Shown piece after piece: positions 1-8,300 of a DNA stretch of 64,000 nucleotides (its first letter is position 1; every line of letters starts with the position of its first letter). The stretch covers positions 62,001 through 126,000 of the forward strand of contig NZ_SCRH01000070.1 in assembly GCF_004298145.1 (NCBI RefSeq), in the 5' to 3' direction. The translations under genes and the position numbers were made by a program. The notes beneath the pieces are model-generated. The model was not told the origin of the DNA. It did not search any database and worked only from the letters and a program-made list of their open reading frames with translations. The stretch comes from Mycobacterium sp. Its GTDB lineage: Bacteria > Actinomycetota > Actinomycetes > Mycobacteriales > Mycobacteriaceae.

Positions 1-324
1 GCAATGCCGCTGCAACAGCTGCACCGCGGCGTCACCGCCCGGGCCCGTCCACGCCGCGGCCAGCTCGGCCACCTGGGCGCGCTGCATCCGCAGCGCTTCG
101 GCCGCCACCACGCCGGCCGCCCGCAACTCCGCGCAATCGCGGTCGAGCACGCGCAGGTCGAGACCGTCCTCGCTCGCATACCATTCGCGGATCTGTGCGG
201 GATGCGCTGTCAGGTCGGGATGTTGGTAGCCGAGCGTGTGGCAGGCCTGAACGTAGGTCTGGGTATGTTCGACGGCGACCCGGCCCTCGCCGAGGCGCGC
301 GTCCACATCCAACCGGTCGACCAC
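1..324 (-). CDS. Rv3439c-like conserved hypothetical protein, N-terminal part (runs off the window)
   Basis: This is the first 108 codons of a gene that continues beyond base 1. The GTG start lies 3 nt after the stop of the next gene upstream, so the two are probably co-transcribed. The translation begins VVDRLDVDARLGEGRV and is predicted to be largely helical, with an alanine-rich stretch and the segment AAAWTGPGGDAAV. That segment resembles the helix-turn-helix W-x-G region of WXG100 and ESX-associated proteins. Its order next to an Rv3440c homologue and glmM matches Rv3439c of M. tuberculosis, a protein of unknown function. A WXG100-like role is inference from the motif and the nearby ESX-4 locus. 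Confidence 0.7.
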   Translation of the reverse strand, partial: MVDRLDVDARLGEGRVAVEHTQTYVQACHTLGYQHPDLTAHPAQIREWYASEDGLDLRVLDRDCAELRAAGVVAAEALRMQRAQVAELAAAWTGPGGDAAVQLLQRHC

Positions 325-327
325 GAG

Positions 328-657
328 CTACGCGATCCGCGCCGCGGCATACAGTTCGGCGTCGGCGTAGCGCTCGGCGCTGGACCGCAGGGCGGCGGCG
401 ATCTCGGTGGACGCGTGCGACCACTGCGACACCTGCGTCACCAACCGCTCCAACTCGGCGCGCAGCGCGTCGCCGCGCGCGGTGTGCGCCCGCCCGGCGC
501 CGGCTCCGCTGAAAGCCAGCCTGGCCAGGTGATCGCTTAGCGCGCGGTCGATGAATTCCGCCGCCATGGCGAAGTGGTTAGCGACGCGGTGCGTGGCCGC
601 CACGTCGATCTGTGTGCGGGCGGCGGCAACAGGCAGTGTTCCCCCAACGAATTTCAT
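328..657 (-). CDS. Rv3440c-like small conserved hypothetical protein
   Basis: A 109-residue predicted cytosolic helical protein without signal peptide or membrane segment. Length and position, between glmM and an Rv3439c homologue, match Rv3440c of M. tuberculosis. The size and helix-rich, Ala/Arg-rich sequence recall ESX-type helical hairpin proteins, but I see no clear W-x-G motif. It probably forms a pair with the next gene, which starts 3 nt after its stop. The first ATG is used here; an internal ATG about 30 codons later is a possible alternative. Function unknown. Confidence 0.65.
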   Translation of the reverse strand: MKFVGGTLPVAAARTQIDVAATHRVANHFAMAAEFIDRALSDHLARLAFSGAGAGRAHTARGDALRAELERLVTQVSQWSHASTEIAAALRSSAERYADAELYAAARIA

Positions 658-705
658 GCCTAATCCGACGCCCGCAGGCGCATCGGGGTTCCGGCCGCGG
701 AAGGA

Positions 706-2040
706 TCAGTGCGCGGCGCTGACCGCTTCGGCGACCCGGGTGGCGATCCGCGCAGCGGTGTCCTCTTCGGGGGCCTCCACCATCACGCGGATCATCGGTT
801 CAGTTCCCGACGGGCGCAACAGGATTCGGCCGGTGTCGCCCAATTCGGCCTCGGCCTGCCCAACGGCCGTCCGCACCGACGGCGCGCTGGCGGCCGTGAC
901 CTTGTCGGCGACCGTGACATTGATCAGCACCTGCGGCAGCGTCTGCATCGCCGAGGCCAGGTCGGCCAGCGGCGAGCCGGTCTGCGCCATACGGGTCATC
1001 AGCCGCAGCCCGGTGACGATGCCGTCCCCGGTCGAGCCCAGCGCGGGCATCACGATGTGCCCGGATTGCTCGCCGCCCAGACTGTAGTCACCGGCGCGCA
1101 GTTCCTCCACGACGTAGCGATCGCCAACGCCGGTGGTGCGCACCGTGATTCCGGCCGAGCGCATGGCCAGATGCAGTCCCAGGTTGCTCATCACGGTGGT
1201 CACCAGCGTCCTGGAGGCCAGTTCGTCGGCCTCGTGCATCGCCAGCGCGAGCACCACCATGATGTGGTCGCCGTCGACGAGGTTGCCGTCGGCGTCGATG
1301 GCCAGGCACCGGTCGGCGTCCCCGTCGTGCGCCAGTCCCAGATCCGCGTGGTGCGCGACCACCGCTGAGCGCAGCGAATCCAGGTGCGTGGAGCCGCAGT
1401 TGTCGTTGATGTTGAGCCCGTTGGGGGCGGCGTTGATCGCGATCACCCGCGCACCGGCCGCGCGGTAGGCGCGCGGGGCCACCGAGGAGGCAGCGCCGTG
1501 GGCGCAGTCCACCACCACGGTCAACCCGTCGAGCCGCAGCGTGCTGGCCTTGCTCAGGTGGCGCAGGTAGCGGTCGGCCGCGTCCCCGGCGTCGACGACC
1601 CGACCGATCCCGGCCCCGACCGGGCGCAGCCCGGGGTCGCCGACCAAGGCTTCGATCTGATGCTCGGTGCCGTCGTCGAGCTTTCGCCCGCCGGGGCCGA
1701 AGATCTTGATGCCGTTGTCGGGCATCGGGTTGTGCGAGGCGGAGATCATCACCCCGAAGTCGGCGTCATAGGCGCCCGTCAGGTAGGCCACCGCGGGGGT
1801 GGGCAGCACCCCCACCCGCAGCGCGTCGACCCCTTGGCTGGTCAGCCCGGCGATCACCGCGGCCTCGAGCATTTCGCCGCTGGCCCGCGGGTCGCGGCCG
1901 ATCACCGCGATCCGCCGGCCCGGCGCCGGCGCGCTCGCCAGGTGCCGCGCCGCCGCGGAACCCAGCGCCACCGCCAGCTCGGCGGTCAACTCACGATTGG
2001 CGACCCCACGGACACCGTCGGTGCCGAATAGTCGACCCAT
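706..2040 (-). CDS. glmM: Phosphoglucosamine mutase GlmM
   Basis: GlmM interconverts glucosamine-6-phosphate and glucosamine-1-phosphate on the way to UDP-GlcNAc for peptidoglycan and arabinogalactan linkers. The 444-residue protein has the full alpha-D-phosphohexomutase layout: GTDGVRG at residues 6-12, the phosphoserine loop SASHNP with the active serine near 102, the metal loop DGDADRC near 240, the sugar-binding GEQSGH and the C-terminal phosphate-binding RPSGTEPMIRV. The ATG at 2040 follows an AGAGG ribosome site at 9 nt. It lies downstream of rplM-rpsI but behind a strong hairpin, so it probably has its own promoter. Family assignment is secure. Confidence 0.97.
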   Translation of the reverse strand: MGRLFGTDGVRGVANRELTAELAVALGSAAARHLASAPAPGRRIAVIGRDPRASGEMLEAAVIAGLTSQGVDALRVGVLPTPAVAYLTGAYDADFGVMISASHNPMPDNGIKIFGPGGRKLDDGTEHQIEALVGDPGLRPVGAGIGRVVDAGDAADRYLRHLSKASTLRLDGLTVVVDCAHGAASSVAPRAYRAAGARVIAINAAPNGLNINDNCGSTHLDSLRSAVVAHHADLGLAHDGDADRCLAIDADGNLVDGDHIMVVLALAMHEADELASRTLVTTVMSNLGLHLAMRSAGITVRTTGVGDRYVVEELRAGDYSLGGEQSGHIVMPALGSTGDGIVTGLRLMTRMAQTGSPLADLASAMQTLPQVLINVTVADKVTAASAPSVRTAVGQAEAELGDTGRILLRPSGTEPMIRVMVEAPEEDTAARIATRVAEAVSAAH

Positions 2041-2136
2041 GCGAACAAACCTCTCACAGTTGACGTGTTAGCACCTAACGTGCCCGTTCCTTTGTGGCCG
2101 AAACGGGGCGCGGGTGGGCGCAGACACGCCGCAACC

Positions 2137-2173
2137 GGCCACAACTTCTCCAAGCGAGTGCGAAGTTGTGGCC
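2137..2173 (-). terminator. Hairpin terminator after rplM-rpsI
   Basis: A perfect 12-bp stem (2137-2148 with 2162-2173, arms GGCCACAACTTC and GAAGTTGTGGCC) with a 13-nt loop begins 17 nt past the rpsI stop. There is no long U run, as is common for mycobacterial intrinsic terminators. It would separate rpsI from glmM. Confidence 0.65.
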
Positions 2174-2189
2174 AGAAAGCGACCGCCGA

Positions 2190-2747
2190 TCAGCGCTTGC
2201 TGTACTGAGGTGCCTTACGGGCCTTCTTCAGGCCGTACTTCTTGCGCTCGGTGGCGCGCGGGTCACGGGTGAGGAAGCCGGCCTTCTTCAGCGCGGGCCG
2301 GTCGTCCGGCGAGGCCACGATCAGCGCCCGCGCGATGCCCAGGCGCAGCGCGCCGGCCTGCCCCGAGGGGCCGCCGCCGTGCAGGTGGGCGTAGATGTCG
2401 AAGCTTTCCACCCGGTCGACGGTGACCAGCGGGGCCTTGATGAGCTGCTGGTGCACCTTGTTCGGGAAGTAGCCCTCCAGGCTGCGGCCGTTCAGGGTGA
2501 ACTTGCCGGTGCCGGGCACCAGGCGCACCCGCACCACGGCCTCCTTGCGGCGGCCGACGGTCTGGATGGGCCGGTCGAACACGAAGGACTCGGCGGGCGC
2601 GGCGGCCGCGGCGGTCTCGGAGGCCTCAACCGGGGCCTCGGTCACCTCGGCGACGGCCGCTGCGGTCTCTGCGACTTCCGGGGTTTCCGGGTTCTCTGGG
2701 GTTTCAGGGTTTTCGGGGTTTTCCACAGACTCGGTCGTTTCGGTCAC
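2190..2747 (-). CDS. rpsI: 30S ribosomal protein S9 with an acidic repeat N-terminal extension
   Basis: S9 binds the head of the small subunit, and its C-terminal tail (here KAPQYSKR) reaches toward P-site tRNA. The conserved S9 body starts near residue 60 (RPIQTVGRRKEAVVRVRL). In front of it is an acidic Pro/Glu/Ala extension of about 60 residues, longer than in most bacteria and, as I recall, longer than the 151-residue M. tuberculosis protein. It includes five tandem E-[NT]-P triplets encoded by a 9-bp DNA repeat. The GTG start overlaps the rplM stop as GTGA, indicating translational coupling in the conserved rplM-rpsI operon. Confidence 0.95.
   Translation of the reverse strand: MTETTESVENPENPETPENPETPEVAETAAAVAEVTEAPVEASETAAAAAPAESFVFDRPIQTVGRRKEAVVRVRLVPGTGKFTLNGRSLEGYFPNKVHQQLIKAPLVTVDRVESFDIYAHLHGGGPSGQAGALRLGIARALIVASPDDRPALKKAGFLTRDPRATERKKYGLKKARKAPQYSKR
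2680..2724 (-). repeat. Five tandem 9-bp repeats in rpsI
   Basis: Five imperfect 9-bp units (plus-strand consensus ggggtttcc, or gggtttt-cc variants) code for E-[NT]-P triplets in the S9 N-terminal extension. Unit number could vary between strains without shifting the frame. Confidence 0.8.
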
Positions 2748-3187
2748 TGGGCCACCTGCTTGATCTCGTACGGAACGGGCTGTTGCGCGGCGTGGGGATG
2801 CGACGGGCCGGCGTAGACGTGCAGCTTGCGCGCGATCTGACGGGCGAGCTTGTTCTTCGGCAGCATGCCGACGATCGCGTCCTCCACGACACGGTCGGGG
2901 TGCTTTTCCATCAGCTCGCGCATGGTGCGGCTGCTCAGACCGCCGGGATACCCCGAGTGGCGGTACGCCAGCTTCTTGTCCAGCTTCTGGCCGCTGAAGG
3001 CGATCTTGTCGGCGTTGATGACGATGACGAAGTCACCGCCGTCGACATTGGGGGCGAACGTCGGCTTGTGCTTGCCGCGCAGCAGGTTGGCTGCCGCGAC
3101 GGCAAGGCGGCCAAGCACCACGTCCGTGGCGTCGATGACGTGCCACGACCTCGTGGTGTCACCCGCCTTTGGCGTGTACGTAGGCAC
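2744..3187 (-). CDS. rplM: 50S ribosomal protein L13
   Basis: L13 is an early-assembling 23S rRNA-binding protein. The translation carries the family signature RHSGYPGGL and the KHKPTFAPNVDGGDFVIVINA core, and ends HAAQQPVPYEIKQVAQ. I chose the GTG at 3187, giving VPTYTPKAGDTTRSW and 147 residues, because this matches the known mycobacterial N-terminus; a start 12 nt upstream is also open. It is the first gene of the rplM-rpsI operon, with a 5' leader containing a small hairpin. Confidence 0.95.
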   Translation of the reverse strand: MPTYTPKAGDTTRSWHVIDATDVVLGRLAVAAANLLRGKHKPTFAPNVDGGDFVIVINADKIAFSGQKLDKKLAYRHSGYPGGLSSRTMRELMEKHPDRVVEDAIVGMLPKNKLARQIARKLHVYAGPSHPHAAQQPVPYEIKQVAQ

Positions 3188-3211
3188 AGCGCTTACCACT
3201 CTTTCTCTGCG

Positions 3212-3229
3212 AGCCTCTGTTCCGAGGCT
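3212..3229 (-). promoter_or_regulatory. Hairpin in the rplM 5' leader region
   Basis: Inverted repeat AGCCTC-N6-GAGGCT lies 25-42 nt upstream of the rplM start. In E. coli the rplM-rpsI leader is a target for autoregulation by L13. A similar role here is inference from position only. Confidence 0.35.
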
Positions 3230-3366
3230 GTGGATCCCGGTGTGACCGGGTGCCGGTCAGGCGTTCGCGGCGGGGCTTGGTCTCGGCGACCGACGTTGAC
3301 CCGAGGCCCTGGCGTACCGCACGCCAACGGAGCAGCTTACCGACCGCCATCCCCGCAGGTCAAAAT

Positions 3367-3411
3367 GACTGTGTGGTCCCGACGGCTCTCCCCCGTCAGG
3401 ACCACACAGTC
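3367..3411 (-). terminator. Strong hairpin terminator of the ESX-4 esxU-esxT transcript
   Basis: A 13-bp perfect stem (3367-3379 with 3399-3411, GACTGTGTGGTCC) continues after one mismatch into a 5-bp GACGG/CCGTC inner stem with a 7-nt loop. Read on the minus strand it is followed by CATTTTG, a weak U run. It lies 41-85 nt past the esxT stop and insulates the ESX-4 genes from rplM. Confidence 0.75.
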
Positions 3412-3451
3412 TCACGGCGCGGCTACCTCCGCGCGGAGTCCCTCCCGCCCG

Positions 3452-3748
3452 CTACCGCGCCCACACGCCGGCCGCCCGGCGGTCGGCGTTGGCCACCTCG
3501 TCCGCACCGTCGCGGACCGCATTTCCGAGCTCGGCCAGCATCTCGTTGAGCGCGGTCGCCGACCGGTGCCATTTCAGCTGCTCAGCCCGGTAGGCGGCGG
3601 CCGCTTCACTGGTCCAGAGCTGCTGCAACGGCGCGATGTGCGCCCTCAGCTCGTCCAGCGCGGCGTTGAAGCGGGCCGATGTTGTGTGAATTTCCTGACG
3701 CACCGTGTATTCGATTTCACCGAAGTTGTAGGACAGTACCGAGTCCAC
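3452..3748 (-). CDS. esxT: ESX-4 secreted WXG100-family protein EsxT
   Basis: A 98-residue two-helix protein of the ESAT-6/CFP-10 family, expected to pair with EsxU and leave the cell through ESX-4. The turn normally reading W-x-G is W45-T-S here, so this partner lacks the canonical glycine while EsxU keeps it. Homology to M. tuberculosis EsxT (Rv3444c) is clear from segments such as NFGEIEYTVRQEIHTT and EQLKWH. It follows esxU by 15 nt and is the last gene of the minus-strand ESX-4 run. Confidence 0.93.
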   Translation of the reverse strand: MDSVLSYNFGEIEYTVRQEIHTTSARFNAALDELRAHIAPLQQLWTSEAAAAYRAEQLKWHRSATALNEMLAELGNAVRDGADEVANADRRAAGVWAR

Positions 3749-3763
3749 GGGGATCCCCTCTCG

Positions 3764-4081
3764 TCACAGGTTTCCGCCGGCGGCGGCGATGTGGTCGGCG
3801 TGGCTTTGGCCGGCCTCCTGCAGGGTGGCCGCGTTGTGCCGAATGGTGTCGGCGATCGCGTGCAGGGCGTGGTAGAGCTGCACCGACTCCGCGTTCCAGC
3901 GGTCCATCACGTCTTTGAAGCGAGTGGCCGCGAGCCCACCCCACGCCGACGGCGGCACGCCGCTCATCCGGCCGATGAATGCCTGCAACATCGCCCTGAT
4001 TTCCTCGTTGCGGGCGTCGGTGGTGCCCGCCACCGACCGCATCAGGTCGAAGTCGGTGCTCAGTGCGTTCGGTGCAGCCAT
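3764..4081 (-). CDS. esxU: ESX-4 secreted WXG100-family protein EsxU
   Basis: A 105-residue WXG100 protein with the canonical turn W47-G-G49 between two predicted helices; it matches Rv3445c of M. tuberculosis in length and sequence (segments IRAMLQAFIGRMSGVPPS and LYHALHAIADTIRHN). It should form a heterodimer with EsxT and be exported by the EccB4-EccC4-EccD4-MycP4 machine. The 44-nt gap upstream contains GGAACC on the minus strand (4116-4111), resembling the -35 element of ECF-type promoters such as SigM, which is reported to control esx genes in M. tuberculosis. The matching -10 is not convincing. Confidence 0.93.
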   Translation of the reverse strand: MAAPNALSTDFDLMRSVAGTTDARNEEIRAMLQAFIGRMSGVPPSAWGGLAATRFKDVMDRWNAESVQLYHALHAIADTIRHNAATLQEAGQSHADHIAAAGGNL

Positions 4082-4125
4082 ACCAATTACGACCGCTCAA
4101 GCCGTCGTTCGGTTCCACGAATTCG

Positions 4126-5382
4126 TCATCCGATCGCGTGGGCGGATCTCACCGCCTGCTCGCAGGCATCGCGGACGGCGTCGTCGCCGCCCGGTCGGCT
4201 CTGACATCCGATGCTGATCCGCACGGGGCCGTCCAGCAGCACCGTCCAGCGCACGTGATGGCCCGGGCGCACCTCGCGGTACGTCACGGACGGCCGTCCG
4301 GCGCTGGAGCCGGACGGGTTGAAGTCGACAAACAGCCCGGCGGGTTCGGCGTCGATCGCGCGTTTCAACCGCTCGGCGGTGCCGCTGCGCGTCTCGCCGG
4401 CCACCGGCGACTGGGTGATGTGCAACGCCACCTCGGGGTCTGCCGGCGACGTGACCTGTACCCGCGCCGAGCCCGGCCCGGTGACCACCCGTTGCGCCGG
4501 CCACGCCGCCGGCACCGACAGCGCCACCCGGCCTTCCACCAAAAACGTCGTCGGCGCGGCTTCCACTTGCTTCGGGGTCACCACGCCGGGTCGGCTCGGC
4601 GGCACTGCGGCCGGCATCATGGCCGCCGGAGCCGCCACGGCGACGACGATGGCGCCGGCCCCCAGTCCGCTCAGCGCCCGCACGCGCGATCGACTGGCGG
4701 CCGCAGGTGCGGTGGCGTCTTGAACGGACGCCGCCCAGCGTGGCGGGAGGGCCGACCGCGCGAGGCCGTTGAGCCGAAGGTCGTTGATTTCCAGGATGTC
4801 TGGAGTCTCCTGCGCGCTGGCGCGTAGCCCGGCGGCAATCAACGCCGCCAGGGCCGACGCCCCGGCGACGGTGTTCGGCGTGTCGATCACGACGGCCGCG
4901 GGGACCATGCCGGCGATGACACCCGCGACGTCGTCGGCAACGGATTGCGGCTCGGCGCTGCGGGGTATGGCGGTGACCTCGCGTGCGGTGATCGCCACCA
5001 GCCGCTCGGCGATTTCGACCACCACCGTTCGTTCCGCGCGGGATGCCCGCGCCAGCAGCGACGTTCGCGGGCGCGTCCGCACCTCACCGGCCACCCTCGC
5101 AGCCGCCGCCGTCACCACACCCACGCGCGATGACGACCACCAGGACGGGTGAACGACGACCATGCCGTCGGGGGACGCACAGGTCGCCGACCGCAGCGCG
5201 GTCTCCCATAGGGCATCGACGGCCACCGGCCGCTCCCCCACGAGCGCGACGCGATCGTCGATCGAGTCCAGGGCCGCCCGAACGACGTCGGCCACCTCCC
5301 AATCGTCGATTGTGTCTGTGCCACAACATAACCGACGGATTGTGCCGGGTCCGGCCGAAACGACTGCACGGTGTTGGTTCAC
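4126..5382 (-). CDS. ESX-4-associated membrane protein, Rv3446c family
   Basis: A 418-residue protein with an Ala/Val-rich N-terminal domain of about 235 residues, one predicted transmembrane helix near residues 238-258 and a C-terminal domain of about 150 residues. The C-terminal domain corresponds to the type VII secretion-associated family (TIGR03931, from memory). I chose the GTG at 5382 because it overlaps the eccC4 stop as GTGA; the frame is open further upstream but inside eccC4. No catalytic motif is evident. Its place between eccC4 and esxU suggests an accessory component of the ESX-4 apparatus. Confidence 0.85.
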   Translation of the reverse strand: MNQHRAVVSAGPGTIRRLCCGTDTIDDWEVADVVRAALDSIDDRVALVGERPVAVDALWETALRSATCASPDGMVVVHPSWWSSSRVGVVTAAAARVAGEVRTRPRTSLLARASRAERTVVVEIAERLVAITAREVTAIPRSAEPQSVADDVAGVIAGMVPAAVVIDTPNTVAGASALAALIAAGLRASAQETPDILEINDLRLNGLARSALPPRWAASVQDATAPAAASRSRVRALSGLGAGAIVVAVAAPAAMMPAAVPPSRPGVVTPKQVEAAPTTFLVEGRVALSVPAAWPAQRVVTGPGSARVQVTSPADPEVALHITQSPVAGETRSGTAERLKRAIDAEPAGLFVDFNPSGSSAGRPSVTYREVRPGHHVRWTVLLDGPVRISIGCQSRPGGDDAVRDACEQAVRSAHAIG

Positions 5383-8300
5383 GGTGGGCTCCAGGCCACC
5401 TGGACGAGGTCTTCGCCGCCGGCACGAGTGGTCAGTACGCCGCGGCCCGGCGGCAGTTGCACCGGCCGGGTGGGTCGAAACGGTGCGCCGTCCGCGGGAA
5501 CTCCGCTCATCATCAGCGACGCGCAACCGAGGTCACGCAGGCCCTCCAGCAGCGGATCGAACATCGCGCGTTCGGCTCCGGCGCTGCGCCGGGCGACGAC
5601 GAGATGCAATCCCAGGTCTTGTGCATATGGCAGGAATTCGACGATCGGAGCCAGCGCGTTGCCCGTCGGGGTGGCGACCAGGTCGTAGCCGTCGACCACG
5701 ACGTAGAGGTCGGGTCCAGACCACCACGAGCCGGTTCGCAACTGGGCCTGGCTCGCGTCGGTCGGCGGCATCCGCCCGCGCAGCAGGTCGAGCAAGCCGG
5801 GCAGCACCGCGCCCAACGCGGCCGGCGATATGGCATAACCGCGAAGGTGTTCCGACTCCACGACGCCGAGCAGCGCGCGCCGAAAGTCGACGATCAACAG
5901 CTGAGCTTGCGCGGGTGTCTTCGTCCGGACAAGTTCCCGGCACAGGGTCCGCAGCGTCGCGGTCTTCCCGCACTCATTGCCGCCGAAAATCAAAAGATGC
6001 GGATGCCGGTCGAAATCGATTGCCACCGAACTTAGTTCGCGCTCCCGAACACCGAGTAACACCCGGCCACCAGGCTCGGTACCCGCCAAACGGATCAAGG
6101 TCTCGCGATCTATGTGCGCGGGCAGTAGCCGTATCGGCGGCGCGACCGGCCCACCGGTGGGCACCTCGGCGACGGGTGATGCGATCACCATGTGCAGCCC
6201 GTCGCGGGACAGCCCACGGCCCGGACTGTCGTGCGGGACGTGCTGGGCGGCCTTGCGGTCCAGCTCGGAGTCGGCGGGATCGCCCAGCCGTAGCTCGATG
6301 CGAGTGCCGAGCTGATCTCGCAGCGACGGCCTGATGTCGGCCCAGCGCGATGCCGACAACACCACGTGCACACCGAACGAAAGCCCTTGGGCCACCATGG
6401 CTGTGATCGATGTCTCCAGTGGGTCGAACTCCTGGCGCACGGTCGCCCAGCCGTCGATGACGAGAAAGACGTCGCCGAACGGATCGGCGGCCGCAGCGCC
6501 CGGCGTGGTGCGCCGCCGGCGAAAGTCGGCCATCGAGGCGACCGCGTGCTTCCTGAAGGTGGCTTCGCGGCGTCGTACCACCGACTCGCATTCGGCCACG
6601 ATCCGCCCGACGAGCCGCGGCTCGGCCCTGCCGGCGACCGCGCCCACGTGTGGCAGCGTCCGCGCCGACGACAGCGTCCCGCCACCGAAATCCAGACAGT
6701 AGAACTGCACCCGGCTCGGATCATGCGTGGCCGCCAGCGCGGTGATGAGTGTGCGCAACGCCGTCGACTTGCCCGATTGCGGCCCACCGACGATCGCCAC
6801 ATTGCCCGCGGCGCCGGACAGATCGACCATCAGCGGCGTCCTGCATTGCTCGAAGGGGCGGTCGACAAGGCCGATGGGGACCCTCAGGTCGGCGGGGGTG
6901 CGCGCGGCGCCGCCCAGCAGGGTGTGCAGCTCGGGTGCCGGCCCCAGCGGGGGCAGCCAAACCCGGTGCGCGGGTGGACCCTGGCCGCGCAGCCGGTCCA
7001 GGACCGCACGCGAGATGGTCGGTGGGGGTGTCGCGTCCACCTGTGGGGCGCGGTGGACCGCCCCGGTGACCCGGGTGGTGAACACCTGGACCGAGCGCAC
7101 CGCCGCGGGGGGCGCGCTGGGCGGCGCTTGCGTCCGCAGCGGTCCCGAAACCAGGGTGGCCTGGAAGCGAATCGGTTCGCCGGCGCTGGTCCGCAAGAAG
7201 CCGGCACCGGGCGCGGCCGGCAGTTCGTATGCGTCGAGATTGCCCAGAACCGTGCGGGATTCTGTGGCGGACAGGGTTTTCAGGCACAGCCGGTACGACA
7301 GGTGAGCGTCCAGCCCGCGTAGCCGGCCCTCATCGAGGCGCTGGCTGGCCAGCAGCAGGTGCACACCCAGCGATCGGCCGAGTCGACCGATCGCCACGAA
7401 CATGTCAGCGAAATCGGGATGCTGGCTGAGCAATTCGGAGAACTCGTCGACGATGACGAACAGCGTGGGCAGCACCGGCAGGGTCGCAAGCGGGGCACCC
7501 GTCCGGCGCGCGCGTTCGTAGGACTCGACGCCGACGCAACCCGCTGTCCGCAGCAGCTGCTGACGACGGTTCAGCTCACCGGCGAGCGAATCGCGCATCC
7601 GGGCCACCAGCGGTGCATCGTCGGCGAGGTTGGTGATCACCGCGGCCACATGGGGCGCTTGCGCATAGTCGAGGAAGGTTGCGCCGCCTTTGAAGTCGAC
7701 GAGCAACAGGTTGAGCACGTCCGGTGAGTTGCGGGCCATCATGCCCAGCGCGATGGTGCGCAGCAGCTCCGACTTGCCCGATCCGGTCGCACCGATGCAG
7801 AGTCCGTGCGGGCCCATCCCGTTTTCGGCCGGCTCTTTGATATCCAGCTCGAGCGGTGCGCCCTCCATGGTGGTTCCGATGGGGACGCGCAGCCGGTCGC
7901 GACGTCCTTGGCCGCACCATAGGGTCGCCGGGTCGAAACGTTCCACATCGTTCAGCCCGACCAGCCCCGCCCATCCGGGGTCGCCGCGGCGGGCACCGGC
8001 CGCGCTCGGCCGATGCCCGGCCAACCGGCGCGCGCATACCAACGCCTCGACGGGATCCATCCGGTCGGGGCACGATACGGGTGCGGTCTCGGTGGAGTTC
8101 CGGATCGCCGGCGGCGCACCATCGCGACCGGCGCCGACCGCGATCGTGGTGGCGCCGATGATCGGATTGGCGCCCTCGGTCAGCTCGGCGACCACCACCA
8201 CCCGTGCCGCCTGCACTCCGGCGATCGCCCGCTGCGCCTGTGCCGCACTCGAATAGACCATCCGCACCGGGCCAGCCGCGTCGGCTTCGTCGGGATGTTG

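Noticed and set aside
2783..4204. 473-codon plus-strand open frame
   Set aside because: It is antisense to rplM, esxT and esxU, all secure genes, and its translation is low-complexity Arg/Gly/His-rich, typical of shadow frames in GC-rich DNA.
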